This document shows positions 1-7,433 of a stretch of DNA of 64,000 nucleotides, one piece after another. Made by a program: the position numbers and the translations under genes. Under the pieces are notes generated by a model. The model saw only the letters and a list, made by a program, of their open reading frames with translations, did no database searches and was not told where the DNA came from. How positions within the stretch are numbered: position 1 is the first letter of the stretch; each line of letters starts with the position of its first letter. The stretch lies in contig NZ_VUNZ01000003.1 of assembly GCF_008386505.1 (NCBI RefSeq), positions 186,001 to 250,000 on the forward strand, in the 5' to 3' direction. The stretch is from Chryseobacterium sediminis. Lineage in GTDB: Bacteria; Bacteroidota; Bacteroidia; Flavobacteriales; Weeksellaceae.

Positions 1-1080
1 AGAAATGTTGAAATTAAAAACAGAGCGGTAAATTGTGAAGGAGATCTTGGTTTTCTTTACAAGATCAATTACTCTGCAAGAACAGCATTGAAAATTTTAG
101 TGCCGATTCATGAGTTCAAGGCTTTTAACCAGCATCAGTTTTATGACAGACTATTTAAGTTTGAATGGGAAAACTTCATGGATGTAGACCAGTCTTTCTC
201 TATTGATGCAACGGTAAACTCTGAAACGTTCAAACATTCCCAATTTGTGACTTTAAAAATGAAGGATGCGATTGTGGATTATTTTCAGGAAAAATTCAAA
301 AGACGTCCGAATGTAGAAACGAGAAATCCGGACATTAAATTCCATCTTCATATTGACAGAGAGTTGGTGATGATCTCAATGGATTCTTCGGGAGATCCTT
401 TGTTTAAAAGAGGGTACCGAAGAGAACAGGGAGAAGCACCTATTAATGAGGTTCTTGCGAGCGGAATGCTTCAGCTTGCAGGTTGGGACGGAAAAGGTAA
501 TTTCCTTGATCCGATGTGTGGTTCCGGAACATTATTGATTGAAGCGGCAATGATTGCTATGGATCTTCCTGCTCAGATCTTCAGAAAGAGATTCGGATTC
601 CAGAACTGGAATAATTATGATGCAGAATTGTTCTCGAAAATCAAAGAATTCAGAATTAACAGAGTCAGACAGTTTGATGGAAAAATTGTAGGATATGACA
701 TTGATGCAAGAATGCTGAATGCTGCGAGAATGAACGTGGAAGCAGCCGAAATGGAAGATGTTATCGAGATTAAAAAACAAAACTTCTTTGATTCTAAAAA
801 AGAACTTTTCCCTTTATTGATGGTGTTTAACCCTCCATACGACGAAAGAATTTCCATTAATGATGATGATTTCTACAAGAAAATCGGAGATACCTTCAAA
901 ACCCATTATCCAAATACGTTAGCATGGCTGATCTCTTCTGATCTTGAAGCGGTGAAGAAAATTGGTCTGCGTCCTTCAAGAAAGATCAAACTTTTCAACG
1001 GAAAGCTGGAAACGAGATTTTTACAGTACGAAATGTATGAAGGAACAAAGAAAGTACATAAGCTGGAAGATAATAAGTAA
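1..1080 (+). CDS. THUMP-domain class I SAM-dependent RNA methyltransferase (5' end cut by window)
   Basis: The reading frame is open from base 1, so the true start lies outside the window and only the last 359 codons are visible. Residues near 500-570 bp hold the SAM-binding motif I (DPMCGSGTLLIEAA) and 826-845 bp holds the catalytic NPPY box (FNPPYDER) of N6-adenine or N2-guanine base methyltransferases. The part before motif I fits a THUMP RNA-binding domain, as in the RlmL/TrmN family. Expected role: SAM-dependent base methylation of rRNA or tRNA in the cytoplasm. The exact target (23S G2445-like or tRNA position 6-like) cannot be decided from the sequence. A TTG at 88 in the same frame is not a plausible start because clear coding precedes it. 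Confidence 0.88.
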   Translation, partial: RNVEIKNRAVNCEGDLGFLYKINYSARTALKILVPIHEFKAFNQHQFYDRLFKFEWENFMDVDQSFSIDATVNSETFKHSQFVTLKMKDAIVDYFQEKFKRRPNVETRNPDIKFHLHIDRELVMISMDSSGDPLFKRGYRREQGEAPINEVLASGMLQLAGWDGKGNFLDPMCGSGTLLIEAAMIAMDLPAQIFRKRFGFQNWNNYDAELFSKIKEFRINRVRQFDGKIVGYDIDARMLNAARMNVEAAEMEDVIEIKKQNFFDSKKELFPLLMVFNPPYDERISINDDDFYKKIGDTFKTHYPNTLAWLISSDLEAVKKIGLRPSRKIKLFNGKLETRFLQYEMYEGTKKVHKLEDNK

Positions 1081-1109
1081 TGGTTTGTATCGTTTAAAAT
1101 AATAAATTG

Positions 1110-1532
1110 ATGGCTTGGAATTTTCTTGATGGACTTGATATAATTGTTGATGTATTGGAACTATTGGGTTCTGGTTCACGCCCAGGTTCTGATAGAAAAA
1201 GCCTGAATTATGATGAGAAACCTCAAAATAAGGAGTCAAAGAAATCCAAATATTTCACAGAGAAAGTAAGTGCAGTAATTATTGTATTGGCTGCATTTTC
1301 TTTTTTTATTGTTTTTAAAGATCCGCTGCCTGCAGAAAATTATACGCAAACTTTGGTTGTAATTTCCTTAATAGGTGTTGTGATTTCATTTGTAATATTT
1401 TTTATCCTGCATGTGATGGAACTTTATTATTTTAAGAATATCTTTAAACTGCTTTTGTTTAGCTGTTCGGTAATTACTTTCTTTATTTCTGTAGTCATGT
1501 ATATCTATTTCAGATCTGGCTGGTTTATATAG
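1110..1532 (+). CDS. Small three-helix membrane protein, unknown function
   Basis: This 140-residue protein matches no family I know. It starts MAWNFLDGLDIIVDVLELLG, continues with a charged linker rich in Lys and Ser (about 25-50), and then has three predicted membrane helices at roughly residues 52-70, 80-103 and 112-135. I chose ATG 1110 over the TTG directly before it. It lies 29 bases after the methyltransferase and may be transcribed with it. A shorter relative with the same N-terminus follows at 1577, so the two look like a tandem duplication in which one copy decayed. Its function is unknown. Confidence 0.7.
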   Translation: MAWNFLDGLDIIVDVLELLGSGSRPGSDRKSLNYDEKPQNKESKKSKYFTEKVSAVIIVLAAFSFFIVFKDPLPAENYTQTLVVISLIGVVISFVIFFILHVMELYYFKNIFKLLLFSCSVITFFISVVMYIYFRSGWFI

Positions 1533-1576
1533 CAAAACGGTTTATAAACTAAAAATTAATAAACTTTGAGATTAAA

Positions 1577-1767
1577 ATGTCCTGGAATTTTTTTGAAATA
1601 TTTGATATAGTTTTGGATGCGTTTGGATTGTTTAGTTCCAGATCAAAATCATCAAGTTCAAAACCTAAAAGAAAGGCTTTAAATCACAATGTAATATCTC
1701 AAAAGAAAGAGCTGAAAGATCCGGATACTTTACAGAAAAAATAACTGGGATAGATTTCACAGTTTAA
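1577..1767 (+). pseudogene. Frameshifted remnant copy of the preceding membrane-protein gene
   Basis: ATG 1577 opens a 55-codon frame ending at 1744. Its start MSWNFFEIFDIVLDAFGLF mirrors MAWNFLDGLDIIVDVLELLG of the gene at 1110. The similarity does not end at that frame's stop: in another frame, 1717-1767 reads RSGYFTEKITGIDFTV and then a stop, matching KSKYFTEKVSAVI of the intact copy. A single-base indel upstream of 1717 therefore seems to have broken the gene, and the three membrane helices are gone. It could still be translated as a 55-residue soluble peptide, but remnant status is the simpler reading. Confidence 0.65.
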
Positions 1768-1782
1768 TTAAAATAATAAAAT

Positions 1783-1913
1783 GAGGCTGTTTCAAAAGTC
1801 AAATAATTTGACTTTTGTCATTCTGACGAAGGAAGAATCTTATTGATAAACAAATGTAAGAGATTCTTCACTACATTTCTTTCCGTTCAGAATGACATTT
1901 TTGAAACAGCCTC
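1783..1913. repeat. 131-bp nested inverted repeat, likely bidirectional terminator or mobile palindrome
   Basis: The outer arms GAGGCTGTTTCAAAA (1783-1797) and TTTTGAAACAGCCTC (1899-1913) are perfect complements. Inside them a second, imperfect pair is nested: TGTCATTCTGACGAAGG (from 1816) against a complementary TTCAGAATGACA (about 1886-1897), with AAGAATCT/AGATTCTT further in. A small palindrome also sits at 1796-1815. It lies between the broken gene and the convergent AraC gene, which stops at 1921, so it can terminate both transcripts. Its size and nested arms are more than a simple terminator needs. Confidence 0.7.
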
Positions 1914-1920
1914 TTTTATC

Positions 1921-2727
1921 TTATCGTGCCAGTGAAGGAGCAAATCCGTACTGCTTTTTAAAAGCATGTGAAAAATGCGACAGGTCTTCAAAACCTACTT
2001 CCAGAAAAACATCGGAAGGTTTTTTATTCTTTTCGGATAAATGATAATAGGCCAGTTCGAGACGTTTTTGCATAAGCCACCGCTGTGGTGTCGTTTGAAA
2101 TATCTTTCTGAAATCTCTGTTGAAAGTAGATAAACTCCTTCCCGTAAGATATCCATATCGTTCCAAAGGCATATTAAACATATAATTTTTCTCCATGAAG
2201 TTAATCAGATCTACTTTTCCCGGTTCATCAAAATCAGCAAGTACATGATCTATATCCGGATCAATCTCCCTTACAATACTGATGGCTTCAGTGATCTTTA
2301 AATGAGCAATATTTTCAGGAAACGGCCCCTCAATCTCAAAATAAGGAATGAGGGATGCAAGACAGCTGTTCAGAAGCGGATGATTCCTGAAACTGTAAAT
2401 ACTTGATTCACGATGCCCGGTTTTCTTGTGATAATCAACAGAGCTGTAAAATGCTTTCAGTCGTTCTGTGGTAAGGTGCATTACTACGGCTTTATGAGGA
2501 AGTCCGTCTTTTGGATAATTAATGATCGTGGCAAGATGATTCCTTGGGATCAGAAAAATATCTCCTGCTTTGAAAACATAGGTTTTATCTGCCTGAATAA
2601 TTTTCGTTTCTCCTGATATAAACCAGACCAGCATATGATATTCAAAGACCGTTTCCGTTTTGAACAGTTTATCATCATAACTGGAAAGCTTGATATCCGG
2701 TGTGAGGTATTGTATCTGGAAATCCAT
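1921..2727 (-). CDS. AraC family transcriptional regulator
   Basis: The protein is 268 residues from the ATG at 2727 (MDFQIQYLTPDIKL); an upstream TTG abuts the preceding stop codon and is unlikely. The N-terminal half reads as a cupin-like ligand-sensing domain (FKAGDIFLIPRNHLATI). The C-terminal ~100 residues hold the two helix-turn-helix motifs of AraC proteins, ending in the signature GFEDLSHFSHAFKKQYGFAPS. It is a cytoplasmic DNA-binding regulator. It lies 39 bases downstream of the SDR gene on the same strand, so that operon is a plausible but unproven target. Its effector is unknown. Confidence 0.9.
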   Translation of the reverse strand: MDFQIQYLTPDIKLSSYDDKLFKTETVFEYHMLVWFISGETKIIQADKTYVFKAGDIFLIPRNHLATIINYPKDGLPHKAVVMHLTTERLKAFYSSVDYHKKTGHRESSIYSFRNHPLLNSCLASLIPYFEIEGPFPENIAHLKITEAISIVREIDPDIDHVLADFDEPGKVDLINFMEKNYMFNMPLERYGYLTGRSLSTFNRDFRKIFQTTPQRWLMQKRLELAYYHLSEKNKKPSDVFLEVGFEDLSHFSHAFKKQYGFAPSLAR

Positions 2728-2766
2728 TGTCAGAAGTTTTTCATTACAAATGTATTTAAAAAACAA

Positions 2767-3780
2767 TTATTTGGTGTCAAAACGGAATCCCAGCATCTCT
2801 TCACTTAATTTCCATAAACGCTCAGCATTGTTTTTATCAATAGAATAAGGTTGTACCCCACGAATAGTAGCAGGTTCATCAAATCTGTGTTCAATCTGTC
2901 CTCTGTCGATCTCTGCAATGTCGCAATTTTCACAATAAACCCCGCCGATTTCGTTAAGCTGTGGACTTACAGCGCACCAAATTGTAGTAGCAGCACCTTG
3001 TGGAACAGTTTTTAAACGTGCTTCAACTTCCGGTTTGATATTTCCATTTTCATCATGCGTTCCAAGCTGCTTAAAAAGCTCAATAGGTTCTTCTCTGCCA
3101 AGATCAGTTCCATATACAGAACCGGGATGAAGAGAATAGGCTCTGATATTAAACTCTTTTCCTCTTTCATCAAGTTCTACGGCAAATAAATTACAGGCAG
3201 TTTTAGATTGTCCGTATCCGGATAGAGTATCATAGTCTCTTTTCTCAAAATTAGGATCTTCAAAATCAAAAGGAGCCATCTGATGACCATAAGAAGAAAC
3301 ACTGATAACCCTTGCTCCGTTTGCTTTTTTCAGAGCTGGCCATAATTTTGCGGTAAGGTGAAACTGTCCAAGATAATTGGTTGCCAGTTGAGATTCAAAA
3401 CCTCTGCTGTCTCTGCGGAGAGGAACCCACATGATCCCTGCATTGTTAATAAGCAGGTCCAGACTTCTTCCTGATGCTGTAAATCGTTCTGCAAAGGCAT
3501 CAATGGACGCCGGGTTCATCAGGTCCATTTCTTCAAGTTCATAATTTTCAATTCCTGAAAGATTTTTTCGTGCCTTTTCAATATCTCTAGCGGGAATAAT
3601 GACATGGGCTCCGGCTGTAGTAAGGACTTTTGTAGTTTCGAGGCCGATTCCTGCATAACCGCCGGTAATAATCACTGTTTTTCCGGTAAGATTAATTCCT
3701 TTAATAACTTCCTGAGCTGTTGAATACGCATTGAACCCTGATTGAACAGGCTGTTGCAATGCATTGATAGTTGATTCCAT
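2767..3780 (-). CDS. Short-chain dehydrogenase/reductase (SDR) oxidoreductase
   Basis: The protein has 337 residues. The Rossmann NAD(P)-binding motif TGGYAGIGLE lies near residue 40, the NNAG strand-4 motif near 112, and the catalytic YGQSK (Tyr-x-x-x-Lys) near 190, so the active site is complete. The length and C-terminus resemble the WW-oxidoreductase/retinol-dehydrogenase-like SDRs often annotated only as SDR family oxidoreductase. It catalyses an NAD(P)-dependent alcohol/carbonyl conversion on an unknown substrate. An AraC regulator follows on the same strand, suggesting an inducible two-gene unit. Confidence 0.9.
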   Translation of the reverse strand: MESTINALQQPVQSGFNAYSTAQEVIKGINLTGKTVIITGGYAGIGLETTKVLTTAGAHVIIPARDIEKARKNLSGIENYELEEMDLMNPASIDAFAERFTASGRSLDLLINNAGIMWVPLRRDSRGFESQLATNYLGQFHLTAKLWPALKKANGARVISVSSYGHQMAPFDFEDPNFEKRDYDTLSGYGQSKTACNLFAVELDERGKEFNIRAYSLHPGSVYGTDLGREEPIELFKQLGTHDENGNIKPEVEARLKTVPQGAATTIWCAVSPQLNEIGGVYCENCDIAEIDRGQIEHRFDEPATIRGVQPYSIDKNNAERLWKLSEEMLGFRFDTK

Positions 3781-3988
3781 TTTTTATTGTTTTAAATTTC
3801 TATAGCAAAATTAGAATGGATTCACTGTCTTTATTTTGTTTAAAATGTCAAATTTGTTGGCTCAGAATTTCATTTGTAAAAATCATGAAAAGAGAAAGAT
3901 AAAACTTCACTTCGTTAATTTCTCTGAATAAGCTGTTAAACTGTTTGTAGGTTGTTCTACGAATAAGTAATTTTGAAAAATTTTCAAT

Positions 3989-4993
3989 TTGAAGCCTACT
4001 ATTTCCATTGTCGTTGCCATTTACAACCGAAAAGATGAACTTTTTGAGTTGCTGACCTCCCTTACCCAGCAGACGGATAAGGAGTTTGAGATCATTATTG
4101 TAGATGATGGTTCTCTGATCGATCTGAAGCCTACCATTAAAAACTTTGAACAGGGTTTGGATATTAAATATTTCAGAAAAGATAATTCAGGACCAGGGCT
4201 GACAAGAAATTACGGGGCGGCAAGAGCAGCGAATGAATGGCTGGTATTTGTGGACAGTGATGTCATCGTTGAGAAGGACTATATTGAACATATTAAAAAT
4301 GATATCCTAACTATTCCTTGTGATGCGTTTGGAGGAGCAGATAAGGCACATAAAGGGTTTAACCTGATGCAAAAAGCGATTTCCTATTCCATGACTTCTG
4401 TTTTTACCACCGGAGGAATCAGAGGAAGTAAAAAGGCAGTTTCTAAATTTCAGCCCAGAAGTTTTAATATGGGAGTGAAGAAAGCTGTTTTTGAAAAAGT
4501 AGGTGGATTTTCTGAAATGAGAATAGGAGAGGATCCGGATCTGTCTATGACGCTTTGGGAGAACGGATTTACCACTGCTTTTTTTGACAATATTGCGGTA
4601 TATCATAAACGTAGAGTTGATTTTGGAAAATTCTCCAAACAAGTCTATCAGTTTGGCTGTGCAAGACCAATTCTTAACCAGAGACATCCGAATTATGTAA
4701 AGATTTCTTTTGCATTTCCTACCTTATTTATGTTAGGATATGTGATGGGCTTTCTGGAGTATTTTATAATGCATAGAGGGGTAATCCTTTCTTTTTATGG
4801 ATTATACACTTTTTTGGTATTGTTTCATGCTTTATTACTGACCAAAAATATCAGCATTGCCGGTATGGCGGTTATTTCCACCTATATTCAGATGTTTTCT
4901 TACGGATACGGATTTTTAAAATCCTGGATTTTACTGAATGTTGTAAGAATGAAACCGGAGGAAGCCTTTCCACATCATTATTATAAGAAATAA
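3989..4993 (+). CDS. Family 2 glycosyltransferase with C-terminal membrane helices
   Basis: The 334-residue protein opens with the GT-A fold strand PTISIVVAIYNR and has the nucleotide-sugar site IIVDDGS (about 36-42) and the metal-binding FVDSDV (about 89-94). The acceptor-loop GEDPDLSM near 180 corresponds to the ED catalytic motif. Helices at about 235-255, 260-285 and 290-315 anchor it in the inner membrane. The start must be TTG 3989, because an in-frame stop (TGA at 3974) lies just upstream and the first beta strand begins immediately. It probably transfers a sugar in cell-surface polysaccharide or glycolipid synthesis; donor and acceptor are unknown. Confidence 0.9.
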   Translation: MKPTISIVVAIYNRKDELFELLTSLTQQTDKEFEIIIVDDGSLIDLKPTIKNFEQGLDIKYFRKDNSGPGLTRNYGAARAANEWLVFVDSDVIVEKDYIEHIKNDILTIPCDAFGGADKAHKGFNLMQKAISYSMTSVFTTGGIRGSKKAVSKFQPRSFNMGVKKAVFEKVGGFSEMRIGEDPDLSMTLWENGFTTAFFDNIAVYHKRRVDFGKFSKQVYQFGCARPILNQRHPNYVKISFAFPTLFMLGYVMGFLEYFIMHRGVILSFYGLYTFLVLFHALLLTKNISIAGMAVISTYIQMFSYGYGFLKSWILLNVVRMKPEEAFPHHYYKK

Positions 4994-5012
4994 CAGGGAG
5001 CATCTTATACAG

Positions 5013-5117
5013 GTTTTGGCTAAAGCCGTTGAAAGGTTTATTTCTTTGATAAATGGGCTGAAGCCTGTTCCTATTGAATTTTTTTACTCACAATTATTAT
5101 ATTTGTCATTCCGTAGG
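5013..5117 (+). repeat. Composite dispersed repeat, copy 1
   Basis: This copy runs from GTTTTGGCTAAAGCC (5013) through TGGGCTGAAGCC and CCTATTGA to TTTGTCATTCCGTAGG (5102-5117). The reverse complement of 32903-33029 carries the same blocks in the same order with similar spacing. The GGCTAAAGCC units are themselves near-palindromes. There is no ORF, so it is a non-coding dispersed element. Confidence 0.7.
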
Positions 5118-5164
5118 GGCTCAACAGAGGTTAAAAGCCATTATAATTTCTCTAACAACCCCGT

Positions 5165-5320
5165 TTGTAACCACCCGACACCTCGGGAAGTCTAAAACAA
5201 TAGTGAAATAAACCTCCCGAGTCCTCGGATTGTTAAAAACAAGTATGTTTGTGACTTCCCGAGATCTCAGGAAGTGTCCTGCAAGTTGTGGGAAACCTCC
5301 CGACATCTCGGAAGGTTTGT
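5165..5320. repeat. Array of four imperfect palindromes at ~42-bp period
   Basis: Four palindromic cores with consensus AACCTCCCGAnnTCTCGG(G) lie at 5169-5190, 5211-5230, 5254-5275 and 5294-5317. The start-to-start steps are 42, 43 and 40 bp. Flanks are partly conserved too (GTTTGTAACC before, TAAAACAA after), so the whole unit is a palindrome of about 38 bp. The copies differ from one another and the gaps are about 20 bp, unlike CRISPR. No gene lies within. Confidence 0.75.
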
Positions 5321-5528
5321 TTTAAGTCTGTTTGTAACCAAACGACTTTTTATAACGCTCTCGAATGAGCTGGTGAATGCTGTTAAAAACTCTTCACTGG
5401 GTAAAAAATAGGTGGTTTTCCAGAAGGTATTCAGGGATGTTGTAATAATAAACACTTAGAGTAGCATTTTTTACTCCTATTGCAATTCCGTAGGAATCTA
5501 AAATCAGATGTAGTGATTTGAATGAGAA

Positions 5529-5560
5529 AAAAAGGCTGTTTCAATTGAAACAGCCTTTTT
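5529..5560 (-). terminator. Rho-independent terminator of the PLP-enzyme gene
   Basis: Perfect 16-bp arms, AAAAAGGCTGTTTCAA and its complement with no spacer between them, lie eight bases past the stop codon at 5568. A/T tracts on both sides allow it to work in either direction. Confidence 0.85.
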
Positions 5561-5567
5561 ACAATAA

Positions 5568-6797
5568 TTAGGATATGGAAATGTTTTCATGGTGGTTAAG
5601 AACCCCTACTTTCAGCATACACTCCTTCATTTTATGGTAAGTTCTTTTGATGTCGTGGTCCAGACCGATGGAGAATCTGATCAATCCGTCAGAAATCCCT
5701 ATAGATGCGCGTTCTTCCTCTGGAATTTCAGATGAAGTAGATTTTCCTGAGCAAGAGAATAAGGTTTTATAGAACCCTAAACTTACTGCAAGATAGCCAA
5801 GGTTTTCCGCCTGCATCAGCTCCATCAGCTCATTGGCTTTTTCTGTTGTGCCGGCATCCAGAGTCAGTAATCCTCCGTACCCGTATTCTTCATGAATCAT
5901 GCTTTTCATTAATTCATGGTTTTTATGGGATGGTAATCCGGGATAAGATATCTTTAGACCATCTTTCTCGAATCTTTCAGCAAGATACATGGCATTGTGG
6001 CTATGTTGTTTTATTCTGATATGTAATGTTCTCAGGTTCTTTAAGATACTTGAAGATCTTAAGCTGTCCATCGTTGGTCCCAGAAGCATACACGCTCCTG
6101 AATTTACATTTTTAGTGTCATCAATAAATGCCTGTGTTGCACAATATACACCTCCTACAGTATCACTGCTTCCATTGATGAACTTCGTTAAACTGTGGAT
6201 CACAACATCTGCCCCGAATACTGTGGGAGAGATAGAAAGAGGAGAGAAGGTATTGTCTACAATCAGTTTCAGATTGTGTTTTTTACAGATCTCCGAAAGT
6301 TTTCTAAGGTCTGCCACTTCAAGGAGCGGATTGCTTACACTTTCACAGTAGATGACTTTGGTATTGGGAGTAATTGCATTTTCTATAGACTCAAAATTGT
6401 TGATATCAACAAAACTTGTTGCCACATTAAACTGAGGCATGAAGTTTTTAAGAAAAGCATAAGTTCCTCCGTAGATAGTTCTGCTTGAAATAATATGGTC
6501 ACCACTTTTGCACACCTGCATCAAAACGGAAGTAATAGCTCCCATTCCGGATGCTGTAACGTTGGCAGATTCCGTATTTTCCATCTTGGCAAGAGCCTGA
6601 GCCAGATAAAGGTTCATGGGAGATGAATGTCTGGAATACAGATAGCATCCTTCCGCATTTCCTTCAAAAGTATCAAACATGGTCTTTGCAGAAAGAAATG
6701 TATAAGTAGAGCTGTCAGAGATAGAAGGATTCACTCCCCCGAATTCACCAAAATACTGAAGATCCTGGATCTCATTGGCTGCGTTAAAGTTTTCCAT
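5568..6797 (-). CDS. PLP-dependent trans-sulfuration (Cys/Met metabolism) family enzyme
   Basis: The 409-residue length fits this family. Residues near 205 give the Schiff-base lysine in HSLTKFINGSSDTVGG; YSRHSSP (about 55-61) and SNP(L)LEVADL (about 154-163) are the matching phosphate- and substrate-site signatures, and TASGMGA (about 82-88) is the PLP phosphate loop. Known members cleave or form C-S bonds (methionine gamma-lyase, cystathionine gamma-lyase or synthase). The active-site cysteine typical of methionine gamma-lyase is replaced by Gly in IYGGTYAF, so I do not assign that activity. The gene is divergent from an Lrp/AsnC regulator, which suggests amino-acid-responsive control. Confidence 0.85.
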   Translation of the reverse strand: MENFNAANEIQDLQYFGEFGGVNPSISDSSTYTFLSAKTMFDTFEGNAEGCYLYSRHSSPMNLYLAQALAKMENTESANVTASGMGAITSVLMQVCKSGDHIISSRTIYGGTYAFLKNFMPQFNVATSFVDINNFESIENAITPNTKVIYCESVSNPLLEVADLRKLSEICKKHNLKLIVDNTFSPLSISPTVFGADVVIHSLTKFINGSSDTVGGVYCATQAFIDDTKNVNSGACMLLGPTMDSLRSSSILKNLRTLHIRIKQHSHNAMYLAERFEKDGLKISYPGLPSHKNHELMKSMIHEEYGYGGLLTLDAGTTEKANELMELMQAENLGYLAVSLGFYKTLFSCSGKSTSSEIPEEERASIGISDGLIRFSIGLDHDIKRTYHKMKECMLKVGVLNHHENISIS

Positions 6798-6890
6798 AAA
6801 TATTGTTTTTATTTTATCGCTCCAATTTGCATTTATTTCCTAATTATTACAACATAAATTTGAATATATAGAAAATAAAACTGTAAAATA

Positions 6891-6923
6891 TTGTTTATTT
6901 AGAAAAATTATTTAGTATCTTCG
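6891..6923 (+). promoter_or_regulatory. Flavobacterial-type promoter for the Lrp/AsnC gene
   Basis: TTG (6891-6893), 22 bases, then TATCTTCG (6916-6923) matches the Bacteroidota sigma-A pattern TTG-N17-23-TAnnTTTG with one mismatch. The Lrp start codon is 31 bases further on. Confidence 0.6.
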
Positions 6924-6954
6924 GGATTGTTAAATTTTCACCAAAAAATTATCT

Positions 6955-7413
6955 ATGGAACTTGACGAAACTGATAAGAAACTTTTACTTTTTTTACAAG
7001 ATGACTGTAAGCAAACCACCAAAGAGCTATCCGGTAAACTTGGATTGTCTGTTACTGCAGTTTATGAGCGTGTAAAAAAGCTTGAAAATGCGGGGGTTAT
7101 TTCAAAGTATGTAGCTTTGCTGGACAAGAGTAAAGTTAAGAAAAATTTTATCGTTCTGTGTCATGTAAAATTAAGCCAGCACAAAAAAGAATTTGTACTG
7201 CAGTTTGAAAAGGAAGTGATGGATTTGCAGGAAGTTACCGAATGCTTCCATGTGAGTGGAGATTATGATTACATTCTTAAAATAGGAGTGAAAGATATTG
7301 AAGACTATCGTAATTTTATGCTGACAAAGCTTACAACGCTTCAGCACATCGCAAGCACACACAGCTCATTTATGATTTCTGAGGTTAAAAATACAACGGC
7401 AATTATACTGTAG
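6955..7413 (+). CDS. Lrp/AsnC family transcriptional regulator
   Basis: The 152-residue protein has an N-terminal winged-helix DNA-binding domain (LDETDKKLLLFLQDDCKQTT, then LSVTAVYERVKKLENAGVI) and a C-terminal RAM amino-acid-sensing domain (about 70-145) with the usual GDYDYILKIGVKD strand. These proteins act as dimers or octamers and respond to amino acids. It is divergent from the PLP enzyme with 157 bases between their starts, the classic layout of a local regulator next to its target. The effector, perhaps a sulfur or branched-chain amino acid, is inferred only. Confidence 0.92.
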   Translation: MELDETDKKLLLFLQDDCKQTTKELSGKLGLSVTAVYERVKKLENAGVISKYVALLDKSKVKKNFIVLCHVKLSQHKKEFVLQFEKEVMDLQEVTECFHVSGDYDYILKIGVKDIEDYRNFMLTKLTTLQHIASTHSSFMISEVKNTTAIIL

Positions 7414-7433
7414 ATTCTTAAACCTTAGGAAAA

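Larger units (their letters stand above)
4994..5567. other. 574-bp gene-free block made mostly of repeats
   Basis: Between the glycosyltransferase and the PLP enzyme lie the composite repeat (5013-5117), the four-palindrome array (5165-5320), a unique-looking stretch (5330-5460), one more TTCCGTAGGAATCT motif at 5486-5499 and a terminator at 5529. Short open frames on the minus strand cross the array only because each palindrome translates to a similar peptide; I do not call them genes. Confidence 0.65.

Noticed and set aside
5165-5320. CRISPR array
   Set aside because: Repeats are only ~22 bp in the core, differ from each other, are palindromic in full, and the spacers of ~20 bp are related to one another. 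No cas gene is near.
5121-5455. Minus-strand ORFs of 61 and 62 codons over the palindromes
   Set aside because: They are in different frames, lack leaders or domains, and their repetitive peptides (PRCREV-like) are just the translated palindromes.
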